64,000 bases of DNA from Schistosoma haematobium (taxonomy: Eukaryota > Platyhelminthes > Trematoda > Strigeidida > Schistosomatidae), in assembly GCF_000699445.3 (NCBI RefSeq), contig NC_067196.1:33872616-33936615 (forward strand), given 5' to 3'. A model generated the notes under the pieces. That model worked only from the letters and a program-made list of their open reading frames with translations, did not search any database and was not told the origin of the DNA. Both the position numbers and the translations under genes were made by a program. Within the stretch, counting starts at the first letter, position 1. Every line of letters starts with the position of its first letter. This document shows, one piece after another, positions 22,791 to 34,500 of this stretch.

Positions 22791-23165
22791 ATTATTATAA
22801 CCAACTGTACCAGTGTTTGTTTTAATGTGCTTTTGTTTGACTGTGCTAATGACAGCTATATTGTGCTTCCATTCTTATTCTTACACTTTGATTGTGACTT
22901 CGCGCGAATTTGGTTACGTTCTGTAACCAAGCTTGTATCCTGGCACGATCTCGGTATCCTTTCGATACCACGAGATCGCCAGCAAATATATCTCGATTTG
23001 GTCCATTAACTGTCTTCTGATATTTGGCTTCTCGGGGATTTTATGGATCTATTTAGTTACGTTCGACCTTCGCCTTCTGATTCATTTGGCACGTGTTTCT
23101 TTGTAGCGGTGTTCATAGTCAACCGCGACTCGACTCCACGCTACAAACCCATGGAGGTGTAATGG
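22790..23165 (+). mobile_element. Possible solo LTR or LTR fragment
   Basis: A segment richer in GC than its flanks contains an internal near-palindrome (CGATCTCGGTATCC and GATACCACGAGATCG). It ends in ACGCTACA before AACCCATGG. The look is that of a Ty3/Gypsy LTR, but no second LTR or clear target duplication was found. Confidence 0.3.
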
Positions 23166-23394
23166 TTGTCTTGAGTTTTATTTTTTCTGAATCACATTGG
23201 TAGGATAATCAACATGGAGTACTCACAAATTTAGTTGACGAGATTTATACAGCACATAAACGACAGGTAAACACACGTTATTTAGTGAAAAGATATTACT
23301 CGTATTCACTGTATTAATTAAACTCGTCCGAATCCTTGAGGACATTTAGGACAGGTTGACAAAAAGGAAAATATTCTAATTTTTCTTTCGGAAA

Positions 23395-25375
23395 GCTTAC
23401 AAGTGATCACGTACCATAAGGTTTCTACCAGAGAACATTACAGGGTGATGGGTTTTGTTTGGAAATGTATGGACGTCAAATGATAATATTAAACCATATT
23501 GTACTATTAAGGGATGAGTGCTTTTACGGAATCCAACCTTTGCTGCTACCGTGATGTAGTGGTCAGATTTGGCTATCACAACTGGAACAATCGTTCCCCA
23601 AGGTCCTACTATGCCAAGCAGGTAGACTGAAGAACGGTAAGGCTAAAAGCAATAAATCCATGATCCGAGGACGAAGTCGTGCTGTTGACTGTACAGAAGT
23701 GTGACGGCAGTAAGGTGCATTCCTCAAAAAAACAGCACAACAGCAATACTGCCTTCCCACAAAGGGTGGGGTCGAAACTGAAAACACACACCTGGCCTTA
23801 TCCCACAGGTTTCCGTCCCCGGTCATAAGGTCCCAACAAGTACGGAGCTAACACGAAAATTGATCAGTAAAGTCATGTGTGACTGAATTCAAGCGGTTGT
23901 CCCTTTGGCGCTGTGGTCACACTCTCAGGTCACTAAAACCTAAAAAAGGAGCAATTCAGCTACCCTCTATTTTCAAACAGCCTGAATAAGCACTAAGATA
24001 GGCCACCCAGCTTTGATTGATCTTCAAAAAGCTATAGTAATCTGAAACTAGGGAGAGCAGCTGGTTGAGATGGAGTGCCTCCAAGCCTTTAAGGATAGTG
24101 TTCCAGTTTCAGCGATTAGGTTGACTAATATTTTAGCTAAAATCTGGGAACTAGACGTAATCCCATCTGACTAGTCGCAATTATTGATTGTCCCAATATA
24201 CAAGGAAGGATCGAAATCTCCATGATAACCATAGAGGGATTAGTTTGACTAATATAGCGTCTAGAATACTGGCCTCAATAATTATCATCTGATTTTGCAA
24301 CCTCAAGTGGTGTCAGGTAAGGCTGTCCACTTTCTCCGTCTATGCGGGACTTCATCATAGACCTGCTGCCGAAAACAACGTTCTCGCCGACTGAATTTTC
24401 AGGAACTGATCACCTACCAAGATGTTTATTTATTGATTTAGAATACATAGATGAAAGTCCTGTTTAGTGAAGACGCTGATAAAATGAAGTCTTTTGGTAG
24501 CACTGAGCAACAATTCCAGGACGTCTGGGATGCGTTTCTCACCCCCCTCTAAATGCAAGTTGTTACTTCATGACTGGCCTGCGTCAACACCTGAACTAAG
24601 AATAGGGAGTGAATTAATCGAACGCGTCGACAACTTCACTTATCTTGGAAGTCTGGCCAGCCCTAATGGGTGTCTGATAAAATCTCAACATGGATTCTAA
24701 AAGTTCATATTTGCCAACTTACGTCACTTATGGTGAAGGTGAAACATCCGTCTATCAGTTGAAAGATAAGTATATTGAGCAGAAGTTCATTCTGTACTGC
24801 TTTACGGCTGCAAAACCTAGCCATTCAGAGTAGAAGATACTCGTAAGCTACTAGTCTTAGAAATATTGCTCGCATCTGCTGGGATCACCGAGTAAGTATT
24901 AGTGAGGTTAGAAGTGTAGGGTATTAGGGAATGATGGTAAATCAGTTGATGCGACCAAACCAAAGATGGCATCAATCCACAAAGTCACTAACTTCCGGCT
25001 TGAACCATGCTGATAGATGAAGACTATGTGATTGGGGTCCACGTGACTATCGTAACCAGTAGATGGAGACTCCGGGTGACATGGCTCAGAATCGATCACA
25101 ATGGCGTAGGTGTATACACTCCTTGTCTTCCCTTAGATCGTGAGAGTAAAATTACTTTATGACTTTTTTCCTACGAACTAATTATTTCTTCCTGTATTAT
25201 ATCCTTATGTGCAATCTTTTTCCACATATTACGACTATTAAAGTAACTGCTTCTATGTATTCGGTGTTTATCCTGTTGTGCTAATGAGGTATGGAAACTT
25301 CGACCGATGTAAATATGTGCCTGGTCAGACGTTGTAGATGACAGACGGATGTTTACGGGAATAGAAATTTCAGTG
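23395..25375 (+). mobile_element. RTE-type element, decayed: 5' region, RT and 3' UTR
   Basis: The 5' block (23395-23830) matches the one next to the element at 31640-34750, in the same orientation relative to the ORF. RT readings from about 24050 include the LLIVPIYKEGSKSP and NHRGISLTNIASRIL blocks, then ELIERVDNFTYLGSLASPNG, and the C-terminal GPRDYRNQ...GDMAQNRSQWRRCIHSL region near 25030-25120. The 3' UTR follows (TTGTGCTAATGAGGTATGG). No endonuclease is left, and many stops and frameshifts are present. Confidence 0.8.
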
Positions 25376-25379
25376 AATA

Positions 25380-26011
25380 AAGCCCATCTACTAGTTTATT
25401 GATTACAGTTAAAACTTGTATTTATTTATAATTAAACAAAATCATTTCCTATTACTAACTAGTAATCTTACTAGACACAGCCTGCAGACAATATCGAGTA
25501 TGTCCTACTACTAGCATCAAGTCAATTTTTTACTCAGTAAAACAGACACAGGCGAAATATGGATTCACTCATATGAGGGACTAAATTTTTTTTACACTCA
25601 AATACTAGATTTCCAAAGCAATATCTAAAGGTACTCATTTATATACGAACTTACTTATAACTGATAAATAGTTAAATTTAAACAACCTTAGCTTAGACAA
25701 ATACCGTACTGAACTAATCTATGCTTGGAATTATTAGGTAATAAACGAACATCACGGTAAATCAATCCATAATCTCATGCTTAATCCCAACCTAAAAGTC
25801 ACGCACATATTCTCAAGTAAAATCAAAACGAACAAGCTTCATTTCACTATTAAAAATAAAAAGTTCAATGTATATGTACAGATATTTACAGACTAATGAA
25901 TGATTAGTTACATCCACATGAAAAACAGTAAACAGGTACGAAACGAAGATCTCCAGTTCAGTATTCAATATTCTAAAACGTGATAAAAGAAGCAAATCAT
26001 AACGTGCTCAG

Positions 26012-26057
<46 letters not shown>

Positions 26058-26769
26058 GATTTATACAGAAAAACTACCATAGAGGGTTGAATCACTTGAA
26101 GCCAAGGGTAAGTTCTTCATTTCAAGCAATACTGAATTCAGTAAGCCTATACTATTTTCAAAATCCATGGAGATGCTAAAAAAGTTAATTTCTTTTAGAA
26201 AAGAACATAACACATTATATTATGTTTGTCGATTGGTAAAAACAATCCAGAAAAATCGTATTATTAATAGGTAACCAGTAACCAAAATCATTTTCATAGA
26301 CTAGTCATGGAGTATGTAAAAATGCACAAATTTCTATGTGCCAGTATATGTAAATTGCTTCAAAATTTTCAACTTAGTTAGGTTCGTAAATTTTTGTTTG
26401 GACTAAAGGTCACGAAAACTTTCCATTTCAAAACAGATGAAAATATAGGAAAAACATGACAGTTGTATTATTTGAGAAGATAAACTTAAGTTTTACTTTA
26501 CTGAGTTATCGTAAGTCGGGTCTATTTATCATCTGAAAAAGCGACAAGTAAAGGGGTGAAACGTGACGGACATTTATTACAGACAGGAGAATGAATAAAT
26601 TGAATACACCCATGAAATCATACACAAAATCTAGGTTCGTGTGTGAATAATTTATCGGTCGAACAACGTATTTCACACAAAGTTCATGAAAAAAAGCAAT
26701 CGAGACACAAACAAATTATTGCACTTATTAAGACTAAAAACTTTATAAATCAGTTAACTCACGTTTACC
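25380..26769. other. Intergenic stretch 3' of TAF2
   Basis: AT-rich, with a (TA)n run at 26013-26056. It includes the expected 3' UTR of TAF2 on the minus strand. No other gene was seen. Confidence 0.4.
26013..26056. repeat. (TA)n microsatellite
   Basis: About 22 uninterrupted TA units. Confidence 0.95.
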
Positions 26770-28503
26770 TTAATCATCTTCATCATCACTTAGACGTTCA
26801 GTTCGCCTTTTGAAAGTGTTCGACGAATCATTCAATTCTGAGAAATTTCCAGTTCTGCTTCGCTTTAGATCAAATTGAGGATTGAATTCTGACACTGTGG
26901 GGCGTTGGATTGAATCTCTTTCTAACTTCATAGTATTTGCGTGCAACATCTCACACTCCGAGTAGTTATCTTCTAATTCTTCATATTCTGGATGCATTTT
27001 CGAAAGAGGAATTCCTCTACCGAAGCATTCAGATTTATATTTGTTCAGTTCATCAGTATAGTCTATTTCACTAGCTTTAGAATTGTTTTCAGATATATTA
27101 AGTACAGATCTCCCTTCCTTGACTCTCACTAAAAGCACACCTTCTGGAAGAGGAAGACAAGTTGGGCGACGATTACCGTAAAGTGTGTAGTAGAGTTCAG
27201 CGACTGCACATCTAAGTCGTGGATCACCGGTGCATCCATAATTCATCAGTGTCCAAAGTCTTTCAACTAATTGAGGAGTATCTAATCGACTACCCGACTC
27301 ACCACGTTGAAATGGTGGCATGCGTAGTAATAACTGCACAGCTTCAAAGCGTAGGCGAACATATGAAGCGTCACTGGCATCTTCTCGTTCTATAATGTTG
27401 CTAAAGAGCCAGTCTAATGCTGACTGATCTCTCTCACCTCTGATATAATCCACAACAGCTTCGATTGCTGCTACTCTGATATCACAATAAAAGTTTGACA
27501 AAGCATATTGGTAAAACAAACTTGGATCTATGGGTAAAAATCCAAGTCGTTGTAGCCGTCTTATAGCTGCTAAACAGACAACGGTTACATTACCTTTATA
27601 ACTAATTGTTTCTGTTTCCAAGTTTAACAAATGAGAAACTTCTTCGATAACAGTACGGGCTTCAAAAGGTAGTGTCGAGGCAGACATTACCCCACGAACA
27701 ATAATTGCAGGTGTCAGAGTATCTTTCATTGCCTTTACAAGGTCGGCAAGGTAATAACTATCAGAATATGGGTTACGCGAGTTATCATTATGCCTTAATA
27801 AATCACTAATGAAAATCAGTATATCATGAGGGCAGACTTGTTGCACACGCAAAGTTGACAAAGCTTTGACCATAGCTCTCTGAAGAAAATAAAGTTGTAA
27901 ATTAGAGAAATTATTCTGACGAATTAAGCCACGAGCTGCTGGTGAACTAAACAACTGCCAAAACATTGGCAACAAACAAGAAGTTACTGTAGCCGAAGCT
28001 GCTGTAGGGTTGTTACTGAGAGTACTCAGTTCGTTCACAACATGACACAATGTAAAGCATGCTTCCATTCTAACATGATAAAAAATTCTGTCATTTAAAA
28101 TAATATTACTTAAAACATGACGCGTTTCAGGAGAAGCAAAATCTTTGAGAGCATTTACTGCTTCCAGTTGACCGAGACAATCCCTATCATGAGCTAACAT
28201 AAGATGCCACATAAAGTCTGGTTGATCAACGTGAATATCATGTATAATAGCTAAGTCTGGATCTATTCGAAGCCAGAGTAAAGGTGATTCTGGATCAATA
28301 CGAGCTAAATCCATATCAACTTCATCGCCATTGGCTAACGAAATTTTCTTTTTACGATGTTTTCGACTTTTGGAATGACATGGTAAATCACGAGACATAC
28401 GGCCTTCTTCTAATTTGAAAGTATGTATAAACGCTCCATCCAATTCTTGGAGCATAACTGTAATTGGTCCAGTATAATTCAGAGTCCCTCTGGATTGTAG
28501 ATC
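26770..28503 (-). CDS. TAF2: TAF2 last exon
   Basis: 577 codons and the TAA at 26772-26770. It starts DLQSRGTLNYTGPITVMLQE, the conserved beta-sandwich part, and runs through the helical-repeat region to LPLPEG, then a poorly conserved acidic end. The His-rich and Lys-rich tail of vertebrate TAF2 is absent. Confidence 0.95.
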   Translation of the reverse strand, partial: DLQSRGTLNYTGPITVMLQELDGAFIHTFKLEEGRMSRDLPCHSKSRKHRKKKISLANGDEVDMDLARIDPESPLLWLRIDPDLAIIHDIHVDQPDFMWHLMLAHDRDCLGQLEAVNALKDFASPETRHVLSNIILNDRIFYHVRMEACFTLCHVVNELSTLSNNPTAASATVTSCLLPMFWQLFSSPAARGLIRQNNFSNLQLYFLQRAMVKALSTLRVQQVCPHDILIFISDLLRHNDNSRNPYSDSYYLADLVKAMKDTLTPAIIVRGVMSASTLPFEARTVIEEVSHLLNLETETISYKGNVTVVCLAAIRRLQRLGFLPIDPSLFYQYALSNFYCDIRVAAIEAVVDYIRGERDQSALDWLFSNIIEREDASDASYVRLRFEAVQLLLRMPPFQRGESGSRLDTPQLVERLWTLMNYGCTGDPRLRCAVAELYYTLYGNRRPTCLPLPEGVLLVRVKEGRSVLNISENNSKASEIDYTDELNKYKSECFGRGIPLSKMHPEYEELEDNYSECEMLHANTMKLERDSIQRPTVSEFNPQFDLKRSRTGNFSELNDSSNTFKRRTERLSDDEDD

Positions 28504-31500
28504 CTAAAATTTAATTTAATTTTTAAATGTTTAATCCCTCACAGTAATATGTAATGCAAGTTTTGGTCTTAGTATTGATTAAAAATGAAGGTCGAACAAA
28601 ATTATTATACATCTTAAAAGTGTACTGATAATGAGAAACCTAATATTTAGGATTATTGTCACAAACAGCTGTCAGTTTCCACGAAATATACACTTCGGAA
28701 CTGTTGGTCAGAGTCGTTCGTTTCAAACTGAATCCAAATAAGTGGTCTCAGCTTAAACGAACGTTAAGCCGACAAGTTCAGCTTTAATAGTTTAGCTTTT
28801 CTAGCTAAATCCATAGAGACGGCTACGAAGCGAATAAGACGACGATTCAGGAACTGGCTACAATTGTTTTGTAAGTGCAGGTAGTGTTTATAATAAACTA
28901 ATCAGTAAGACTAACAAATTTTTCTATGAGACCCTGAATATGTCACTGATGGAAGTCTCGAAAAAATGATTACATATTGGTGAGTTCTGAAATTCTATAT
29001 AAAAATAAGTAGTGTGAACCGTCTGTATCAGAGAGTCTACTTTGAACTTACGAGGGGAATTTTCATAGTTAATGCAACGAACTGATCTTAGTTAGACCAC
29101 TATTGAAATCCTAGAAATACTGGACAACCGTTTCGTCCTAGTGTTGGGATCCTTAGTGGTGCGCCAAACCTATGGATCATTGTGACGATATCCGACGGTA
29201 TTAATGTCTAATTTAAATCAATTGACGATGCTGCACAACCCCCATCCATTGCCTGCAACGGATAACTGTCCCACAATCGACACAGTTTAACTCCACTGAT
29301 CAGGGCTTTCACTAGATCCCCAAGAGTCGCATCTTCATGCTAGTCACTAGTGAGCGCATGATTATTATTAGTATAGGAGGGTTTGTGGAGAATTTAAAGA
29401 ATACATACTTAGCTGAGTCAGTTGTGTAATAGAAATTACATTTGGCTACGCTTCGCGAAGTTGATAAGTGATATAAGGACCTAATCCGGAGAAAGGGTGA
29501 TAAAATGCTATTCTAGTGGCAGTAACACGTTTTATGAATTGCATATCCATTAGACCATGATGCTGCAGTCTTTTCTACATAGTCACTCATTCATAAAAAG
29601 AAGGTCAACAATAAGAGTGTTGTTGTTCATAATAATTAGTTAGTGGTAATATTACAATTTTATACTACTTGAAGTTATAGGCAAAAAATAAACCAGAGAA
29701 GCAAACGGAAGTCGTATGTATTTAATTATTAATTAATACTTTTGAATAAGTAGTTATTTAGTCAATAGATTCTTTCATTGTAAACATGTTACTACCGAAC
29801 TGGTTGGGTAGTAATCGATTTAAAGAGATTCACCAACTAATACTATGTGATTAACTGACTTTTATCTGAGGCCACTATAAAAATCATCTTCCGACTAATG
29901 AAAGCTTGTAGTCAGTTAATCAGTCGGCTACAACGTAGGACCAGGCACATACATGCATCGGTCCAAGTTGCCATACCTCATTGGCACAACGTGATGAACA
30001 CCGGATTCATAGGAGTAGTTAAGTCAATGGTGGTAATATATGAAAAATTGCATATAAGGATATAGTACAGGAAGAAAGATTTAGTACATAGAAAGGAAGA
30101 TATGAAGCGATTTTAATCTCTTAGTTTAAGGGAAGACAGACAGTGTATACACCTACGTCATTGTGATCGATTCTGAGCCATGTCACCAAGAGTCTACAAC
30201 CATTGGTTATGATAGTCACGTGGACCCTAACTGAGTAGTCTGCATCTACCAACATGGCTCAGACCAGATGTTGGTGTCTTCAAGCACTAATGCCACGTTT
30301 TGGTTTGGCCACCCCTAACTTTCTTCCAACCATTCACAACACCGGTTAGCATTGCACGTCGTGGTAATCGGTGTTCGGGCATACGTAACACGTGGCCCAA
30401 CCATCTCAGTCGATGAACATGAAGCTTGTAACCGACTAATTACTATTCATAGTTCCTCAAAACGACGCTAGGGAGATATACGTCTAACCCAGGTACAATG
30501 CGAATACTTTGTGTATAAAGTCAAAGTAGTCAGAAGTGAAAAGAAACATTGAATAATGAAAACTCATCACAATCTCTACTAGGCTACATACAAAAAAACA
30601 CTATCTGATATATCATGGACGGATTCTAAAAGAGAAGCTCAAACGTCACGGAATTCGAAGATTCAATGCTTAAATCTGGAGAAGTCAAGAGTGAGGGCTT
30701 TTGACAAGTCCGAAACAGATATTAAGTAGACTTCTGATCCTATAAATTCTCTGACCAATATCAGAGAAAGGTACACTCACCAACCGTTTATTAAAATTTC
30801 TTTGGTGAGACATGAAAATTTTATTACACTTTATAGAAAAATGATCACCTGTTTCAATTCTAATTCTACAACATTCCGTTTACGGTTGAAATGAAACTTA
30901 GCAAATATCCTGACATGACCAGCATGACAAGCCCACTGATTTAAGAAATTTCGGATATCCTGACCTGTAACCATAGAAATAATCCTCCGAAATGAAGCTG
31001 TAGATAGGAGAATATTGGCTCTATGTTCATCTGACATACAGGGAGGAACTGTAGGATTTTGTTGAGGTTGAGTATTTGAAGTTACCGAAACAGAATCACC
31101 TTCGTTTCTCCCACATCCATCTAATCCGACCGACAGACTCTGATTTCGATCTGTAGAAGAGAGGATTGATTTAGTCGAAAGTCGAGCAAGTACAAGCAGC
31201 TTGTTAAGAACTTGAAGCAATACGGGTTGTCCCAATCGCAATTCCAGCATACGAATAACTAAGTGAGATTTTTTCTTATAGGCTGATAAATAATCCGGTG
31301 ATATCAGCTAGTAAAGTGGAACCAAGAACGAAATTAAGATGAAATTACTATAGATTTACTTTAACAATTTGCACTACCTAGTTTTGATAGTCTTATGTAA
31401 CAAACTAATATAAAGACTAATACGCTGCCCTATCCACGAGATTCACGATTATATACGAAAACAACTGTAAAAAGACGTCATCAACAGTATAGGTTGGTTA

Positions 31501-34500
31501 ACTAGAATCACGAAAACAGACATTACAGATAAGAGTGATACTAAACCGGATATTTCGAAAGTAACTAGGGAATTGAGTTTTGTCCACCAGTATCGTTGTA
31601 ACAGGTTATGAGAAGAAGCGAAACGAATGACAGTAAGGGGATTACAAGGAAGTACTTACATCAAAAACAGCGTTAATAGTCCACACTCTATACCCATAAA
31701 GTAGAGCGGAGCGAACTGCTGCGCAACAAACCATTCCATTAGTTGGCAAACGGATATCGCGCCTACGCCACAAGTGACACAGGATAGCAAAAACCAAGCA
31801 AACCTTCTGAACCCATGCCCAGCTTTCATCATACACCAGCCTATCAAGACTGACGAAACTACTAAGATAAGTGAAGCGGTCGATACGCTTAACTACTTCA
31901 CGTCCGATTATTAATACAGGAGCTGGTACAGGCCAGTCCGGAAGATACATCATAAATTAAAAGAGAAACGCATTCTAAACACCCTGACATTGTTATTCAA
32001 GGGGATCAGAAGACTGCTGAGTTTGTTAGCGTCTTCATCGAACGGCACGGCCATCTAAGTAAGTGTACCTCTTGGTAGAAAATTAACCCCTAAAATATTA
32101 AGCGACGAAAGCATCATTTTTAAAAGAATTTCAATAACGAAGTTAGGTAAAAATAGGCAAAGAGGACTACCCTGAAGAACACCACTTGAAGTAATCAATC
32201 CCAACGACAGTTCGCCACAAGCTATGGCTCGACCAGTAGTGTTCGAGTAGAGAGTCTGTACAAGGTTAATCTAACTCTTTGACACGCCTCTCAACGACAG
32301 ACACTGCTAAAGAATCCCACAACTGACAGAGTCGAACAGTACGTTAAGGTCAAGGAATACCACTACTGTCGGACGTTGAGAAGTATGTTTATGTTACAGA
32401 ACCTGTCAAAGGGTGACTATTTGATCTATAAATCCATACCTAAGTCTGAGAGCAACATGCTATTTTCAGGTTTGTTTTTTACAAGCTCAAGTTAGACGTC
32501 AGATTAATATTGGAGCTAATACTTTAGTTACTACACTGGTCAAGCTGAGTCCTCTGTGATTAGCACCAGAATTTTTAACCTCTCCTGTGGACTGGAACGA
32601 TCAGTGGTCGAGACTATTCAGACAGGATTATACTCGGTTCTCAGGTTTCAGCTAAGATCTCAGTCAATTTAGCTGCTAACACTGGACCATCATCCCTGAA
32701 AATCCCGGGATTTGGTTCATCAGACCCTCCTGATCTCCCTCCATTTACATTGCTTGTAGTCTTCACAACCTCACTAAGATTTGAAGGGCTTGCATCAGTT
32801 CACCATTCAGGTTGACTGAAGATAGTGGGTAACCGCAGTGTGGTTGAAGGCCAGTTGAACTACTCCCTAAAGTATTCTGCCCTTCGATTTAATCCCATGG
32901 ATTGGAAGTGAGTAATAGTCCCATCCTTTTCCGAGATAGATTCACTAACAACCGTATTGTTAATGTCCGTTTCTTCCAGAAGTCTGAACAGTTGTCTTCT
33001 GTTACCTTTGACTGCTGCATTTTCCATCTCTTCTGCTATCTTCGCTACTCACCACTGCTCTCGATCAATACATACGCTTTTTATCAGCCTATGTTTAAGC
33101 TGCTGGAAATATGATCTATTTGAATTCATCGACTAGTCGATTGTCGGGGTAGCCACGTCATACGATGTTTCTCTCTATTTTTAAAGTTGGTGTTTGCTAG
33201 AAATAGACGGTTATCTGAGCATAGTTTTAGTAGACTGTCCGCATAATCTGTTTGCTGAGATGTAATACCGTATGACCCTGATAAGTGCCTTCCTGTTTCG
33301 TTTAGTCTACCTACTTGGATCATTAAAATCACCCACACTCATTGCATCACGAGATTTAGATTTTACGAGGTTGGATGGCCTGCTATATAATTCATCATAT
33401 GCAATCAATGGGAGTGTAAGAAGAGACAACGAGAAGAAAACAACGTATGTTCCTAACTTTTCGATTTCTTACTGTCCCGTTTAGTCGGACAGCGCACAAG
33501 TGACTGTCTATCGGATTCCAATCCAAAAGGGCCTGTTCTGCGTGTCAACTTAATGCTATACCTACATCAGAGAGACTACGTGAAGTAGTGTAGTGAACAG
33601 AACACGGGTGGGGACAATCGAATGTATTTGACTCAAAATTACAGGACTTGTTAATAAAATCTAACAATCAAATAGTAAATACGTAATTTGTAAAATGTCC
33701 ACCAATTGTCTCAAAATGACTCAGACTTCATTGTTCTTGCATTTTCATACAAATTGCATTCTGTTCCCATTCTTTACTGTTAGATCCTCTTGTCTCTCTG
33801 CTGCCAGACCTGTTTATGACTAACACCATATATTACTTATGTCAATGTAAGTAGCACACACCACAGTATCATTGGGGTCTCCAGATATTCAGTGGGTAAA
33901 TCATGCTCGTTCTTCATATTGACAAGGTCAGGTCAAATGAATGGCTGTACATGGATCCTGTATGCGCGTTTTCGAGACGCAGCATACATCTATGGCGCGA
34001 GATTCTAGAGTGCTAGCTAAAGAAGTCTGTTGTCCTACCTGATACAATGTTCGGACATTAAAAGCTCCAACACATAGTCTAGAGCGTGGTTGCAGGAGAC
34101 CAGGAATAACATCCCGTGAACTCAAATCACTAATATTGGTGGTGCGTGATGAGAAATATAAATGAGAGGGGTTAGTCGTGAGGATAAGAGAAGTATTAGG
34201 AGATGAGGGGGATTGATAGTAAAAAAGATTATCTCGGGTGCCGAGAGAGGTATTAGGGCGGTTACCACTTCTCAGCTGCCCACGTTGTGGATAGAGTTTT
34301 CCTCTTGTGGGACCTGAAGAATAATCTGAATTAGTGTTGATCTTAGCGACTGCAGAGCCTAATAGACAACTGCTTGAAACCGTCTACAAACAGCCATTTT
34401 ATGGGAGGTTTTTGATGTCTTAGCTGTACACTTCAAAATGCTTTACTACGGAAACCAGAGTCCGTAGGTAAGGTGAGATGTGACATATATAGGGTTGACT

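Noticed and set aside
22592..23009. Two overlapping plus-strand frames as a gene
   Set aside because: No splice structure or domain. The region looks like retroelement sequence.
31251..31275. Nearer acceptor for the TAF2 middle exon (TATAAG before 31274)
   Set aside because: It would remove 11 residues that align with animal TAF2. The acceptor at 31308 restores the exact linker length.
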